This document shows, piece by piece, positions 32,780 through 41,968 of a stretch of 50,162 nucleotides of DNA. Made by a program: the position numbers and the translations under genes. The notes below the pieces were generated by a model. That model ran no database searches. It was not told the origin of the DNA and saw only the letters and a list, made by a program, of their open reading frames with translations. The stretch is from Amniculibacterium aquaticum (GTDB lineage Bacteria; Bacteroidota; Bacteroidia; Flavobacteriales; Weeksellaceae): the NCBI RefSeq assembly GCF_003852705.1, contig NZ_REFA01000017.1:1-50162 (forward strand). Direction: 5' to 3'. Position 1 is the first letter of the stretch, and every line of letters begins with the position of its first letter.

Positions 32780-34198
32780 ATGCAATCGATAAGTGTTTTT
32801 GAAATTATAAAAGTCGGCATCGGCCCATCCAGTTCGCATACCATGGGACCTTGGAATGCTGCACAACTTTTTTTAGAACTCATCCAGAGAACTCATAAAA
32901 TTGAAGATGTTAAGGAAGTTTTTGTAGAGTTTTTTGGCTCATTGGCAAAGACAGGCATCGGTCACGGTACCGATATTGCTGGGATGCTAGGACTTTCAGG
33001 TGAAAACTTCATCACCATAGATACCACAAAAATTGATGTAAAAGTCGAAGAAATAAAATCTTCACAAATCATGAATCTTGGCGGTGTCAAAAAAATACCC
33101 TTCATCTACGGACATCATTTAATTCTTAATAAATCCAAATCCCTAGATTTTCATCCCAACGGAATGATCTTCAAAGCCATTTTCGAAAACGGTGATGAAA
33201 TCTCTCAAGATTATTATTCCGTGGGTGGTGGTTTTGTAGCTACCAAAGAAGAAAATTCCATAGAAAGCAATTGTGTGCGTACTCTGTACCCTTGTCATCA
33301 TGGCGAAGATATCAAAAGAAATGTAGAAAAGTTAGGTCTGTCCAAAATTTCAGATCTTATATTTCTGAATGAAGAAAGTTGGAGAACTCGTGAAGAGACC
33401 GAGAATCAAGCATTGTACATCTGGAAACACATCAAAGAATGCATCTACAAAGGCGTGAACAAAGAAGGAATATTGCCGGGTGGATTGAAAGTGAAAAGAA
33501 GAGCTCCTGAGTTTAACCGTAGATTGTTGGGCGAAAAAATCTATAAAAACCTCGACGAATGGTACACCATGATTGCCGATACGGACAGAAGTTTTACTCA
33601 AATTTCGCGTTGGGTATCGTGTTTTGCTTTGGCGGTGAACGAAGAAAATGCAAGCTTTGGAAGGATCATTACTGCTCCTACCAACGGTGCTAGTGGAGTT
33701 ATCCCTGCGGTATTGATGTATTCTCAACTTTTTACAGAAGGTAAAGGCGATGATAATATTATCCGCTTTCTTTTAGTTGCAGGTGAGATTGGTACTCTTT
33801 TCAAGAAAAATGCAACCATTTCCGCAGCAATGGGCGGTTGCCAAGCAGAAATAGGTGTTTCTTCGGCAATGGCTGCAGCGGGGTTAACCGAAATTTTGGG
33901 CGGAACTCCAGGTCAGGTCTTGATGGCTGCAGAAATCGCTATGGAACACCATTTGGGACTCACTTGTGACCCGATCGGAGGTTTGGTACAAATCCCGTGT
34001 ATAGAAAGAAATTCCATGGGAGCCATAAAAGCCATTACAGCAGCACAAATTGCTCTAGACAGCGATCCGGAAAGTGCAAAGGTAAGTTTAGACGCCGTGA
34101 TACAATCCATGTGGGATACGGCACAATCCATGAGCGAACGCTTCAAAGAAACCTCCGAAGGTGGCTTGGCCATTTCGGTAAATGTACCGGAATGTTAG
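32780..34198 (+). CDS. sdaA: L-serine ammonia-lyase (iron-sulfur, single chain)
   Basis: A 472-residue single-chain L-serine dehydratase converting serine to pyruvate and ammonia (EC 4.3.1.17). N-terminal beta domain with [10 protein letters not shown] (residues 15-24). C-terminal catalytic domain with [12 protein letters not shown] and the 4Fe-4S cysteines in [22 protein letters not shown] and further IERNS. The spacing Cys-x10-Cys matches the known iron-sulfur serine dehydratases. Length agrees with the type II family (about 455-475). It is a single gene. Confidence 0.93.
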   Translation: MQSISVFEIIKVGIGPSSSHTMGPWNAAQLFLELIQRTHKIEDVKEVFVEFFGSLAKTGIGHGTDIAGMLGLSGENFITIDTTKIDVKVEEIKSSQIMNLGGVKKIPFIYGHHLILNKSKSLDFHPNGMIFKAIFENGDEISQDYYSVGGGFVATKEENSIESNCVRTLYPCHHGEDIKRNVEKLGLSKISDLIFLNEESWRTREETENQALYIWKHIKECIYKGVNKEGILPGGLKVKRRAPEFNRRLLGEKIYKNLDEWYTMIADTDRSFTQISRWVSCFALAVNEENASFGRIITAPTNGASGVIPAVLMYSQLFTEGKGDDNIIRFLLVAGEIGTLFKKNATISAAMGGCQAEIGVSSAMAAAGLTEILGGTPGQVLMAAEIAMEHHLGLTCDPIGGLVQIPCIERNSMGAIKAITAAQIALDSDPESAKVSLDAVIQSMWDTAQSMSERFKETSEGGLAISVNVPEC

Positions 34199-34331
34199 TT
34201 TTTTTTTGAAATATTAAAGTATAAAAACGAACCAACCATATTCTAATTGTATAATTTTGAACTGAAGTTTAGCAAAAATAATTTGTTTTTTTTTGTGTTG
34301 TATATTTGTTATTAATCATAAAAAAACAGTT

Positions 34332-34610
34332 ATGAAGTTAAAAGTAGCTTATGGAAATTCAGTTTATTTGTTTAAAGTGGTTTCAGTGAAAAATGATTTT
34401 AAGTTTTTCTATAAGAATAGGGATAATCTATATGATTATAATTATTTTTCATTTCAAAAATTTACTTGTTCCTTAGAATGTAGATTAAAACACTATAAGG
34501 ATTTTAAAAGTCAAATTTTTGGAAATTGTTGGATATGTAATTCCTATTCTAAATGTGGTAATCATTTAGATTTGTTAACTCCAGAGAAGGATGAAATAAT
34601 TAAAATATAA
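34332..34610 (+). CDS. Orphan cysteine-containing small protein, unknown function
   Basis: A 92-residue protein with no recognised family. It starts MKLKVAYGNSVYLFKVVSV; a -7 box TATATTTG at 34301-34308 lies 23 nt upstream and favours this ATG over the open frame to 34293. The C-terminal half has five cysteines: Cys-x3-Cys (TCSLECRL), then CWIC and C in NSYSKCGNH, a pattern that could hold a zinc. Codon and base composition are very A+T-rich compared with the flanking genes, and it stands next to a palindromic element, which suggests it arrived from elsewhere. Its stop codon overlaps that element by two bases. Confidence 0.5.
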   Translation: MKLKVAYGNSVYLFKVVSVKNDFKFFYKNRDNLYDYNYFSFQKFTCSLECRLKHYKDFKSQIFGNCWICNSYSKCGNHLDLLTPEKDEIIKI

Positions 34611-34869
34611 ATCATTTCATTGTTGTCCGATATAAAACACAAATGAATCGAAGGATTGAATGGCAATAGGAAAATAGGATAGGTCGCTCCTCTGGAGCTT
34701 TGATATTATCTGATTTATTTTTTCTATTATCAGTAGATCTCTCCGAGACCAGATATAACTCCGATAGGAGTAAAACTGCTAATAGTTAATATTTATTAAA
34801 GAAAGTAAAGCTCTAAAGGAGCGACCTGTCAATTGTATTTATTTTCATTGGACAATAATGAAATAATTT
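34609..34869. repeat. 261-bp element with nested inverted repeats (MITE-like)
   Basis: Outer arms of 23 bp at 34609-34631 and 34847-34869 are inverted copies (about 20 of 23 match). Inner arms at 34681-34701 (AGGTCGCTCC...) and 34807-34827 are inverted copies (19 of 21). A third pair, near 34723-34732 and 34777-34786 (CTATTATCAG / CTGCTAATAG), lies inside. The whole could fold as one long hairpin. No ORF of note. Non-coding 34611-34889 is thus explained. It looks like a non-autonomous mobile or shufflable element, but no transposase is near. Confidence 0.55.
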
Positions 34870-34889
34870 ACCTATTGGTATTTAAGTTT

Positions 34890-35660
34890 CTACAACTCCC
34901 CAGTAACTCCCAAACCAAACAAGGCAAAGTCGTACTTCGCGGGATCTTTTGGATCAAGGATTCTTAGAGTTTTGTCCAGTTCTTCCACGGTTTTCCAGTC
35001 GTTTTGTTTTCTATGGACTAGGTTTAGTCTTCGGGAGATGTTTCCGGTGTGCACATCGAGTGGGATGGATAGAACCGATGGTGAAATGCTTTTCCAAATA
35101 CCAAAATCAACTCCTTTTTTGTCTTGCCTTACCATCCACCTCAGGAACATCATCAGCCTTTTTGCAGATGAATTTTTATACGGTGATGCAATGTGTTTTT
35201 GGGATCGATGCAAAAGATTGTCACCTAAAAATGAGACTCTAAACCTTTCGATGCTGTGGTAGCAATTGCTTTCGTTATCATTTAACAGAAACAAAGTTTC
35301 CAAGCTGTTGTTTTCTTGATAAATTCTTTTCAAATTCCACAGAAACGATTGGAAGTCTTCGGCTGAAAAAGTCCGGTGAATGGCTTTGTCCGACAGGTTT
35401 TTCAAATCTTTTTTGGTGAAATTCATTACAAAATCATAGGGCGAGTTTCCCATGAAATTCAACATTTTATGTGCGTCGTTGATGATGGATTTTCTATTGC
35501 CCCAAGCGATGATGGATGCAAGAAATCCTGCAATTTCTATATCTTGTTTTTCTGTGAAAAGATGCGGAATTTGTATTGGATCGTTTTCGATAAAATCGGG
35601 ACGGTTGTAAAGATTTTCTTTTTCGTCTAAGAAAATTTTTAGTTCTTCTAATTTCATCAA
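34890..35660 (-). CDS. TIGR02757 (DUF2400) family protein
   Basis: A 256-residue conserved protein of the TIGR02757 group, widespread in Bacteroidetes. Helical throughout; recognisable are LASIIAWGNRKSIINDAHKML, SAKRLMMFLRWMVRQDK and SPSVLSIPLDVHTGNISRRL with the final ILDPKDPAKYDFALFGLGVTG. The C-terminal part resembles the helix-hairpin-helix DNA glycosylase fold by overall pattern, but this is a guess. It is the last gene of a minus-strand operon, starting 1 nt after the RNase Z stop. Confidence 0.85.
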   Translation of the reverse strand: MMKLEELKIFLDEKENLYNRPDFIENDPIQIPHLFTEKQDIEIAGFLASIIAWGNRKSIINDAHKMLNFMGNSPYDFVMNFTKKDLKNLSDKAIHRTFSAEDFQSFLWNLKRIYQENNSLETLFLLNDNESNCYHSIERFRVSFLGDNLLHRSQKHIASPYKNSSAKRLMMFLRWMVRQDKKGVDFGIWKSISPSVLSIPLDVHTGNISRRLNLVHRKQNDWKTVEELDKTLRILDPKDPAKYDFALFGLGVTGEL

Positions 35661-35661
35661 A

Positions 35662-36576
35662 TTAAAATTTGAATTCCTCTAAAATTTTTGGAACTACTGA
35701 ATTTTCAAATACCGTTTGGGCTTCAGCTTTGAAAACGGAAGTGTCCAAATATCGGTTGGAAAAGTGTCCTAAAATCAGTTTGCCAACTTCAGCTTTTTTT
35801 GCAATCGTAGCGGCTTCCAAAGCTGTGGAGTGTCCGGTATAATCGGCCATTTCTTTTAGATCGTGTAAGAAAGTGGCTTCGTGGTACAAGACATCAACAC
35901 CTTTGATGGTAGGGATTATTTTTTCTGAATATCGGGTATCGCTGCAAAAAGCATACGAAACCGAAGGGCTGGGTTCTGTTGTAAGGCTTTCGTTTTTCAG
36001 TACAAAACCATCGCTCAGTACAAAATCTTTTCCTCTTTTGAGGTTGTGGTAGTCGCAGGTTTCAATTTCCGGATATTTTGAAATTTCCACCATGTTCAGG
36101 TGTCTTTCCTTTGGTTTTTCCTTGAAAAGATAGCCGTTGCAATAGATTCTGTGATCGAGCGGAATGGTAAAAACCTCAATTCTTTGGTCTTCAAAAATTT
36201 TTTCTGAGTTTTTTGAACTCAATTCATGGTACACCAATTCAAAGCCTTTGTTGGTTTCTGAAAGTCTGAAAATGGTTTCCAACATTTCTTTTATACCTTT
36301 CGGTCCATAAATGTGCAAAGGCGTTTCCCTGCCCAATAATCTAAATGAAGAAATAAGCCCCGGCAGACCAAAACAATGATCTCCGTGCAAGTGGGAGATA
36401 AAGATGTTGTTGATCTTGGAAAATTTGGCTTTTGCCTTTCTCAGTTGTACTTGGGTTCCCTCGCCACAATCGATCAGAAAGTGTCGCTCTTCCATTTCCA
36501 AAATTTGTGCTGTTGGCGAAGAATTAACGGTCGGAATGGCCGAATTGAAACCCAATATTGTAAGTTTAGTACTCAA
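35662..36576 (-). CDS. rnz: Ribonuclease Z
   Basis: A 304-residue metallo-beta-lactamase-fold endonuclease that trims the 3' end of tRNA precursors (EC 3.1.26.11). Zinc motif SHLHGDHCFGLPGL (His62, His64, Asp66, His67), the further histidine in the AFCSDTRYSEKI region and the terminal GHFSNRY block, and the flexible-arm region near YHELSSKNSEKIF are present. Length matches RNase Z (about 305). It sits between rdgB and the TIGR02757 gene in the same operon. Confidence 0.93.
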   Translation of the reverse strand: MSTKLTILGFNSAIPTVNSSPTAQILEMEERHFLIDCGEGTQVQLRKAKAKFSKINNIFISHLHGDHCFGLPGLISSFRLLGRETPLHIYGPKGIKEMLETIFRLSETNKGFELVYHELSSKNSEKIFEDQRIEVFTIPLDHRIYCNGYLFKEKPKERHLNMVEISKYPEIETCDYHNLKRGKDFVLSDGFVLKNESLTTEPSPSVSYAFCSDTRYSEKIIPTIKGVDVLYHEATFLHDLKEMADYTGHSTALEAATIAKKAEVGKLILGHFSNRYLDTSVFKAEAQTVFENSVVPKILEEFKF

Positions 36577-36592
36577 AATTTGTAATGTTTTT

Positions 36593-37165
36593 TTATTCAG
36601 CTATGACTTTTAAAAATTTGTCAAAAGCTTTTTTTCTGTGGCTAATTTTATTTTTTTCTTCGGGTTGCATTTCTGCAAAAGTGATTTCATGACCTTCCGG
36701 AACGAAAATCGGATCGTATCCAAAACCTTGATGCCCCTTATTTTCAGTCAGGATATTTCCATGAACTGTACCTTCAAAAAATTGTGCTCCGTTTTCATCA
36801 AAAAGACATAAAACGGTGATGAAATACGCTTTTCTATTCTCCACATTTTCCATTTCGCCCAAAACTTTGGATATGTTTTTTTCAAAATCGTGATTTCCGG
36901 CATAACGAGCTGAAAAAATACCAGGTCTTCCGTCTAGGGCTTCTATTACCAGTCCAGAATCGTCACCAATAGAAGGAATTCCGGTTTTCTCAAAACAGTA
37001 TTGCGCTTTGATCTGGGCATTGGCTTCAAAAGTTAATCCGTCTTCGATAATTTCATCGTGAAGGTCAAAATCTGAAAGACTTTTCACCAAGAAATCTTTT
37101 CCTAAAATTTGTTGAATTTCTTCTTTTTTATGAAGATTATGAGTGGCAACTAAAAGGTTTTTCAT
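36593..37165 (-). CDS. rdgB: XTP/dITP diphosphatase (non-canonical purine NTPase)
   Basis: A 190-residue house-cleaning enzyme of the HAM1/RdgB family, which hydrolyses dITP, XTP and ITP to the monophosphates (EC 3.6.1.66). N-terminal phosphate-binding motif VATHNLHKKEEI, the signature SIGDDSGLVIEALDGRPGIFSARYAG region (cited by GDDSGL and SARYAG) and the closing FGYDPIFVPEG and KNKISHRKKAF. It starts 2 nt after the CPBP gene stop and is 16 nt ahead of rnz. Confidence 0.93.
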   Translation of the reverse strand: MKNLLVATHNLHKKEEIQQILGKDFLVKSLSDFDLHDEIIEDGLTFEANAQIKAQYCFEKTGIPSIGDDSGLVIEALDGRPGIFSARYAGNHDFEKNISKVLGEMENVENRKAYFITVLCLFDENGAQFFEGTVHGNILTENKGHQGFGYDPIFVPEGHEITFAEMQPEEKNKISHRKKAFDKFLKVIAE

Positions 37166-37167
37166 GT

Positions 37168-38028
37168 TTATTTTGATAGAAAATTAGTAGTGTTCGAATT
37201 TGTTTTTTGATAAAAATAATAGGCAGAAATGGATAAGACCACTGCACCTATCGCTAAAATGATAAAGTCTGAAGTATGAAGAGCAGCGGAAAAACTTTCT
37301 GTTTTCAGATTTGAAATCATAATGGACGCAATCCCGTTGTTGAATGCGTGAAGCATAATGGGCAAGAGCAGAGATTCTGTTCTTTCATAAATCCACCCCA
37401 GAATAATTCCCAAGAAAAAAGCACCTACGGCTTGCCAAGGATAACCGTGAATGGCTCCAAATATAAGAGCCGAAATGAGTATGGCATTTTTGGGATTAAC
37501 ACCCTTATTCAGCATTCCTTTCAAGATAATTCCTCGGAATAATAATTCTTCTAAAATGGGTGCAAAAACGACCGTCATCACGACCATACTTATGGTTGAT
37601 GTAGAGATGCTTTCCATTTGCTCGGAGAAACTTTCGTACCATGAACCAAACCAAGGTCCGGAAATTGGGATCAAAGAAACGATGAATTCCGAGACCAACA
37701 TCATCCCGATCATCATCGCTAAAGCCAAAATAGAAACGATAAAATTTGAACCTTTCAACGGTAAGGGAAAGGAAAATCCTTTGGGTTTTAATAAAGTGAA
37801 ATAGAATACAACCAGAGGGAAACCCATGGTAAAAAGATAGGCAATGGGCATAAACCAAGAAGATTTTAGTACATTTTCATCGCTCGCACTTCCAAGGATT
37901 AATGCCAAGATGCCGGTTGCTATTTGACCAAAGATAAAGCCTCCCGCCAAAACGGATATTTCTGACCAACCCATTTTGAAAGGTGGGATTGCATTTGGAT
38001 GTTGGACGGTGTTTTCGTTTGAAATCAT
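37168..38028 (-). CDS. CPBP family intramembrane metalloprotease
   Basis: A 286-residue multi-pass membrane protein with a CAAX protease (CPBP, Abi) domain: motif 1 ILEELLFRG (EExxxR), motif 2 FGAIHG and motif 3 PIMLHAFNNG carry the metal-site glutamates and histidines. The start is MISNENT at 38028 rather than the more upstream frame (38091), since a -7 box TATCTTTG (38057-38050, minus strand) precedes it by 21 nt. The role is unknown; relatives act on prenylated peptides or in bacteriocin immunity. It heads the operon CPBP-rdgB-rnz-TIGR02757. Confidence 0.85.
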   Translation of the reverse strand: MISNENTVQHPNAIPPFKMGWSEISVLAGGFIFGQIATGILALILGSASDENVLKSSWFMPIAYLFTMGFPLVVFYFTLLKPKGFSFPLPLKGSNFIVSILALAMMIGMMLVSEFIVSLIPISGPWFGSWYESFSEQMESISTSTISMVVMTVVFAPILEELLFRGIILKGMLNKGVNPKNAILISALIFGAIHGYPWQAVGAFFLGIILGWIYERTESLLLPIMLHAFNNGIASIMISNLKTESFSAALHTSDFIILAIGAVVLSISAYYFYQKTNSNTTNFLSK

Positions 38029-38172
38029 GGAGTAAATTAAAAATATACGCAAAGATAATTTTTTGAAAGTCAAAAAACTAAAAAAAAGCAAAATTCTAAC
38101 CGCTTCAATATTTTCACATCTCGTTAAAAATCACGATTTTTGCAAACAATTTTATATACAAAATTTCAAATA

Positions 38173-39762
38173 ATGTCTTTACTACAAGAAATTGCCAAGA
38201 GAAAAACCTTCGGAATTATTTCCCACCCCGATGCCGGAAAAACTACCTTAACGGAAAAATTACTCCTTTTTGGGGGAGCAATTCAGGAAGCGGGTGCAGT
38301 TAAATCCAATAAAATAAAGAAAGGAGCGACTTCCGACTTTATGGAAATCGAAAGACAAAGAGGGATTTCTGTTGCGACTTCGGTATTGGCATTTGAGTAT
38401 AAGGATCATAAAATTAATATTTTAGATACTCCTGGACATAAGGATTTTGCTGAGGACACTTACAGAACTTTAACAGCGGTTGATTCTGTTATTGTGGTGA
38501 TTGATGTTGCCAAAGGGGTTGAGGAGCAAACTGAAAAATTGGTACAGGTTTGTCGTATGAGAAACATCCCAATGCTGGTCTTCATCAACAAATTGGATAG
38601 GGAAGGAAAAGATGCCTTTGATCTTTTGGATGAGGTGGAGCAAAAATTGGGACTTACCGTTTGCCCTCTTTCGTTACCTATTGGTATGGGAGCCGATTTC
38701 CAAGGGATCTACAACATATGGGAGAAAAATATTGAATTTTTCTTGGAAGAAAAAAAACAAAAAATTGGTGAATCCATTAGGATAACTGATGTTGCCGATG
38801 CCCAAGTTGATGAAATGATTGGGGAAAAAGCGGCACAAACCCTAAGAGACGAATTGGAATTGGTGGAATCTGTCTATCCAGAATTCAACCGAGACGATTA
38901 TATGAAAGGCGATTTGCAACCGGTATTTTTCGGTTCGGCATTGCATAATTTCGGAGTTAGAGAATTGTTGGATGCCTTTATCGACATTGCTCCGATGCCT
39001 CAACCTAAAGAAACGGAAGAAAGAATTGTAAAGCCAGAAGAAAAGAATTTTACAGGTTTTGTATTTAAAATTCACGCCAATATGGATCCCAAGCACAGAG
39101 ACCGTTTGGCTTTTGTGAAGATTGTTTCCGGAACTTTTAAAAAGAACGAAAACTACCTTTTGGTACGAGAAGGAAAGAAGATGAAATTCTCTTCGCCCAA
39201 TGCATTTTTTGCAGATAAAAAAGAAGTGGTGGACGAGTCCTTCCCTGGAGATATCGTTGGGCTTCATGATACAGGAAATTTCAGAATTGGCGATACTTTG
39301 ACGGCTGGAGAAAAAATTCAGTTCAAAGGAATTCCGAGCTTCTCACCGGAACATTTCCGTTACATTAACAATACCGATCCTTTGAAAGCGAAGCAATTGG
39401 CAAAAGGAATCGACCAGTTGATGGACGAAGGAGTCGCACAGCTGTTTACTTTAGAAATGAACGGTAGAAAAATTATTGGTACCGTAGGAGCTTTGCAGTA
39501 CGAAGTAATCCAATACCGATTGGAACACGAATACGGCGCTAAATGCAGCTACGAAACCCTTTCAATGCACAAAGCGTGTTGGGTAGAAGCCGATGAGAGA
39601 TCTGAAGAATTCCGAGAATTTGCTCGATTGAAACAAAGATTTTTAGCTAGAGATAAGTACAACCAATTGGTTTTCTTGGCCGATTCTTCTTTTACCATTC
39701 ACATGACTCAGGAAAAATTCCCAAATGTGAAGCTTCATTTTATCAGTGAATACAAAAATTAA
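38173..39762 (+). CDS. prfC: Peptide chain release factor 3
   Basis: A 529-residue translational GTPase that recycles RF1/RF2 after termination. G1 motif SHPDAGKTTLTEKLL, G3 DTPGHKDFAEDTYR, G4 NKLDREGK, and the RF3-specific C-terminal block QFEV-like (GALQYEVIQYRLEHEYGAKC, cited by LQYEVI and EHEYG) are present. The frame is open to 38140, but MSLLQEIAKRKTF at 38173 matches the family start. Single gene; about 158 bp separate it from thyA. Confidence 0.94.
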   Translation: MSLLQEIAKRKTFGIISHPDAGKTTLTEKLLLFGGAIQEAGAVKSNKIKKGATSDFMEIERQRGISVATSVLAFEYKDHKINILDTPGHKDFAEDTYRTLTAVDSVIVVIDVAKGVEEQTEKLVQVCRMRNIPMLVFINKLDREGKDAFDLLDEVEQKLGLTVCPLSLPIGMGADFQGIYNIWEKNIEFFLEEKKQKIGESIRITDVADAQVDEMIGEKAAQTLRDELELVESVYPEFNRDDYMKGDLQPVFFGSALHNFGVRELLDAFIDIAPMPQPKETEERIVKPEEKNFTGFVFKIHANMDPKHRDRLAFVKIVSGTFKKNENYLLVREGKKMKFSSPNAFFADKKEVVDESFPGDIVGLHDTGNFRIGDTLTAGEKIQFKGIPSFSPEHFRYINNTDPLKAKQLAKGIDQLMDEGVAQLFTLEMNGRKIIGTVGALQYEVIQYRLEHEYGAKCSYETLSMHKACWVEADERSEEFREFARLKQRFLARDKYNQLVFLADSSFTIHMTQEKFPNVKLHFISEYKN

Positions 39763-39920
39763 GAACCTGTTTAAATTTTATATCTATACAAAAAGGCAGA
39801 TAAGAAAGATTAGAAATAGCCGAATTATAATTTCGGTAAAATTTTAAACGAGCTCTTAATTTTAGTTTCAAAATTTTATTAATTTTAGAATCTTTAATTT
39901 TTTCATCTTAAAAAAAAGCC

Positions 39921-40715
39921 ATGCAGAATTATCTTGATTTATTACAACATATTTTGGACAACGGTTCCGACAAAACGGACAGAACGGGTACTGGTACTAG
40001 AAGTGTTTTTGGGTATCAGCTTCGTTATGATTTGTCCAAAGGTTTTCCGTTGGTAACGACCAAAAAAGTGCATCTTAAATCAATAATTTACGAATTGTTA
40101 TGGTTTTTGAAAGGTGATACCAATATCCAATATCTGAAAGATCATGGAGTAAGTATTTGGGACGAATGGGCTGATGAAAACGGAGATTTGGGACCGGTTT
40201 ATGGTGCGCAATGGAGAAGTTGGTTGGGTGCAGATGGAAAAGTTGTGGATCAGATTACTGAAGTTATCGACCAAATTAAAAAAAATCCGGACTCCAGAAG
40301 ATTGATCGTCTCTGCTTGGAATGTTGCTGAGTTGCCCAAAATGGCGCTGGCACCTTGTCATGCCTTTTTTCAGTTTTATGTGAACGATGGTAAATTGTCT
40401 TTGCAGCTTTACCAAAGATCTGCAGATGTATTTCTTGGTGTCCCGTTTAACATTGCAAGCTATACATTGTTACAAATGATGGTGGCACAAGTTTGTGGAC
40501 TAGAATTGGGAGATTTTGTACATTCCTTCGGCGATGTTCATATATATAACAATCATTTCGAACAAGTAAAAAGACAACTTTCTAGAGAAACGAGAGAGTT
40601 GCCAACCATGAAATTAAATCCAAATATTAAATCCATTTTCGATTTTGATTATGATGATTTTACTTTGGAAAATTACAATCCACATCCAGGAATTAAAGCG
40701 CCCGTAGCAATTTAA
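39921..40715 (+). CDS. thyA: Thymidylate synthase
   Basis: A 264-residue enzyme of dTMP synthesis (EC 2.1.1.45). Starts [15 protein letters not shown]; folate site [18 protein letters not shown], catalytic cysteine in [13 protein letters not shown], substrate residues in [19 protein letters not shown] and HIYNNHFEQ. Length equals that of the E. coli enzyme (264). folA, a frequent neighbour elsewhere, is not adjacent. A terminator follows. Confidence 0.96.
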   Translation: MQNYLDLLQHILDNGSDKTDRTGTGTRSVFGYQLRYDLSKGFPLVTTKKVHLKSIIYELLWFLKGDTNIQYLKDHGVSIWDEWADENGDLGPVYGAQWRSWLGADGKVVDQITEVIDQIKKNPDSRRLIVSAWNVAELPKMALAPCHAFFQFYVNDGKLSLQLYQRSADVFLGVPFNIASYTLLQMMVAQVCGLELGDFVHSFGDVHIYNNHFEQVKRQLSRETRELPTMKLNPNIKSIFDFDYDDFTLENYNPHPGIKAPVAI

Positions 40716-40736
40716 TAGGAGCAACAGTAATAAAAA

Positions 40737-40768
40737 AATAAAGCCGGCATTTATTTACCGGCTTTATT
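40737..40768 (+). terminator. Intrinsic terminator after thyA
   Basis: 11-bp stem AATAAAGCCGG / CCGGCTTTATT, 10-nt loop; T-run short. Confidence 0.65.
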
Positions 40769-40897
40769 AGTCATCATCTTGTGTTTTGAAGAAAATAGAA
40801 AGTATGTGTCAAATGTATAAGCTTTTTAATCTTCGCAAAAGAGGAAAATCACCCTAAATTAAATATTGTTTAACTTTTTATTTGAAGCATAAAAAAA

Positions 40898-40917
40898 ACC
40901 GTCAAAAATTTGACGGT
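40898..40917 (-). terminator. Intrinsic terminator after rplS
   Basis: ACCGTCAAA / TTTGACGGT stem; on the minus strand it is followed by a U-run (A-run at 40891-40898). Confidence 0.7.
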
Positions 40918-40940
40918 CCATTTTTTCTTCTGGGGAAAGA

Positions 40941-41294
40941 TTACTTTTTGTAAGGAACATCCTTAATTCTAGCTTTCTTACCTCTAAGAGCTCTAAAGTA
41001 GTAGATTCTTGCTCTTCTAACTTTACCTCTTCTGTCCACTTCAATTTTTTGTAAAGCAGGTAGGTTGATCGGGAATACTCTTTCTACACCAACATCACCA
41101 CTCATTTTTCTGATGGTAAAAGTTTTAGTAGCTCCGGTACCTCTCAACTGGATTACAGTTCCTTTGAAGAACTGAGTTCTTGTTTTGTTACCTTCTTTAA
41201 TTTCGTAATACACAGTAATTGTGTCTCCTGCTTTGAATGCAGGGAATTCTTTTTTCGCAATGTACTTATCTTGTACATACTTTAATAAATCCAT
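40941..41294 (-). CDS. rplS: 50S ribosomal protein L19
   Basis: A 117-residue ribosomal protein bL19. Starts MDLLKYVQDKYIAKKEF, with FKAGDTITVYYEIKEGNKTR and RVFPINLPALQKIEV, RRGKVRRARIYYFRAL. The frame is open to 41330, but the family starts at 41294. Promoter visible upstream. Single gene here; the usual rimM/trmD partners are not adjacent. Confidence 0.96.
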   Translation of the reverse strand: MDLLKYVQDKYIAKKEFPAFKAGDTITVYYEIKEGNKTRTQFFKGTVIQLRGTGATKTFTIRKMSGDVGVERVFPINLPALQKIEVDRRGKVRRARIYYFRALRGKKARIKDVPYKK

Positions 41295-41364
41295 TTTTAT
41301 ATAATATAAAATGTTAAAGTCAAACAACATTCACGGCTTTCGTCAGAGGTTGGATAACAGTCGG

Positions 41365-41394
41365 CAAAATTAATATTTTTTTGTAAATAAACAA
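41365..41394 (-). promoter_or_regulatory. Putative rplS promoter
   Basis: -7 box TAATTTTG (41372-41365) and TTG at 41394-41392, 19-nt spacer, the canonical distance. Confidence 0.55.
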
Positions 41395-41403
41395 GTAAAT
41401 TAA

Positions 41404-41961
41404 TTACAAAATTTTAATGTTGTTTTTAAAACACGAGTGGATGTCTTCATTGTTTCTAAGCAACATTTGCTGAAAGCCCAATAGAGAAATTTTAGCACAA
41501 ACTTCGGCATCATCGCCTGCTCTGTGATGTTTGAAGTCAATTTGATGAACTTGTGCAAGGTTGCCCAAACCATAACTCTTGAGTCCAAGCCAAGATTTTT
41601 TTGCAATTTGTAAAGAACAAAGATAATTGATGCTGGGCTTAGGAATGTTGTAATAATCCAGACAAGCTCGAAGTACACCGGCATCAAAACTCGCATTGTG
41701 TGCGATCAGCATGTGGTTGCCAATAAGATTTTGTACTTCTGCCCAAATGCCTTCAAAGGTTTCTGAATTTTCCACATCGTCCGGAGATATTCCGTGTACT
41801 GCAATGTTGTGTCGGTTGAAGTAGGGGAAACTGGGTGGTTTTATTAACCAAGATTTCGACAATACAATGCTTCCATTTTCCACCAAAGAAATTCCGATTT
41901 CACAAGCCGAATTTCTTTCATGGGTAGCCGTTTCAAAATCTATTGCACAAAAATTAATCAT
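41404..41961 (-). CDS. DEDDh 3'-5' exonuclease (DnaQ-like)
   Basis: A 185-residue exonuclease. Exo I motif AIDFETATH, Exo II around AHNASFDAGVL, and Exo III HRAGDDAEVC give the DEDDh set. No polymerase domain is attached. It resembles the proofreading epsilon-like exonucleases found as stand-alone proteins. It is the last gene of a three-gene minus-strand operon with an acyltransferase and a glycosyltransferase, 7 nt after the latter. Confidence 0.85.
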   Translation of the reverse strand: MINFCAIDFETATHERNSACEIGISLVENGSIVLSKSWLIKPPSFPYFNRHNIAVHGISPDDVENSETFEGIWAEVQNLIGNHMLIAHNASFDAGVLRACLDYYNIPKPSINYLCSLQIAKKSWLGLKSYGLGNLAQVHQIDFKHHRAGDDAEVCAKISLLGFQQMLLRNNEDIHSCFKNNIKIL

Positions 41962-41968
41962 TTGGTTT

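Noticed and set aside
34681-34827. Possible phase-variable invertible promoter
   Set aside because: The inner arms are inverted repeats, but no recombinase gene or oriented promoter box lies between them.
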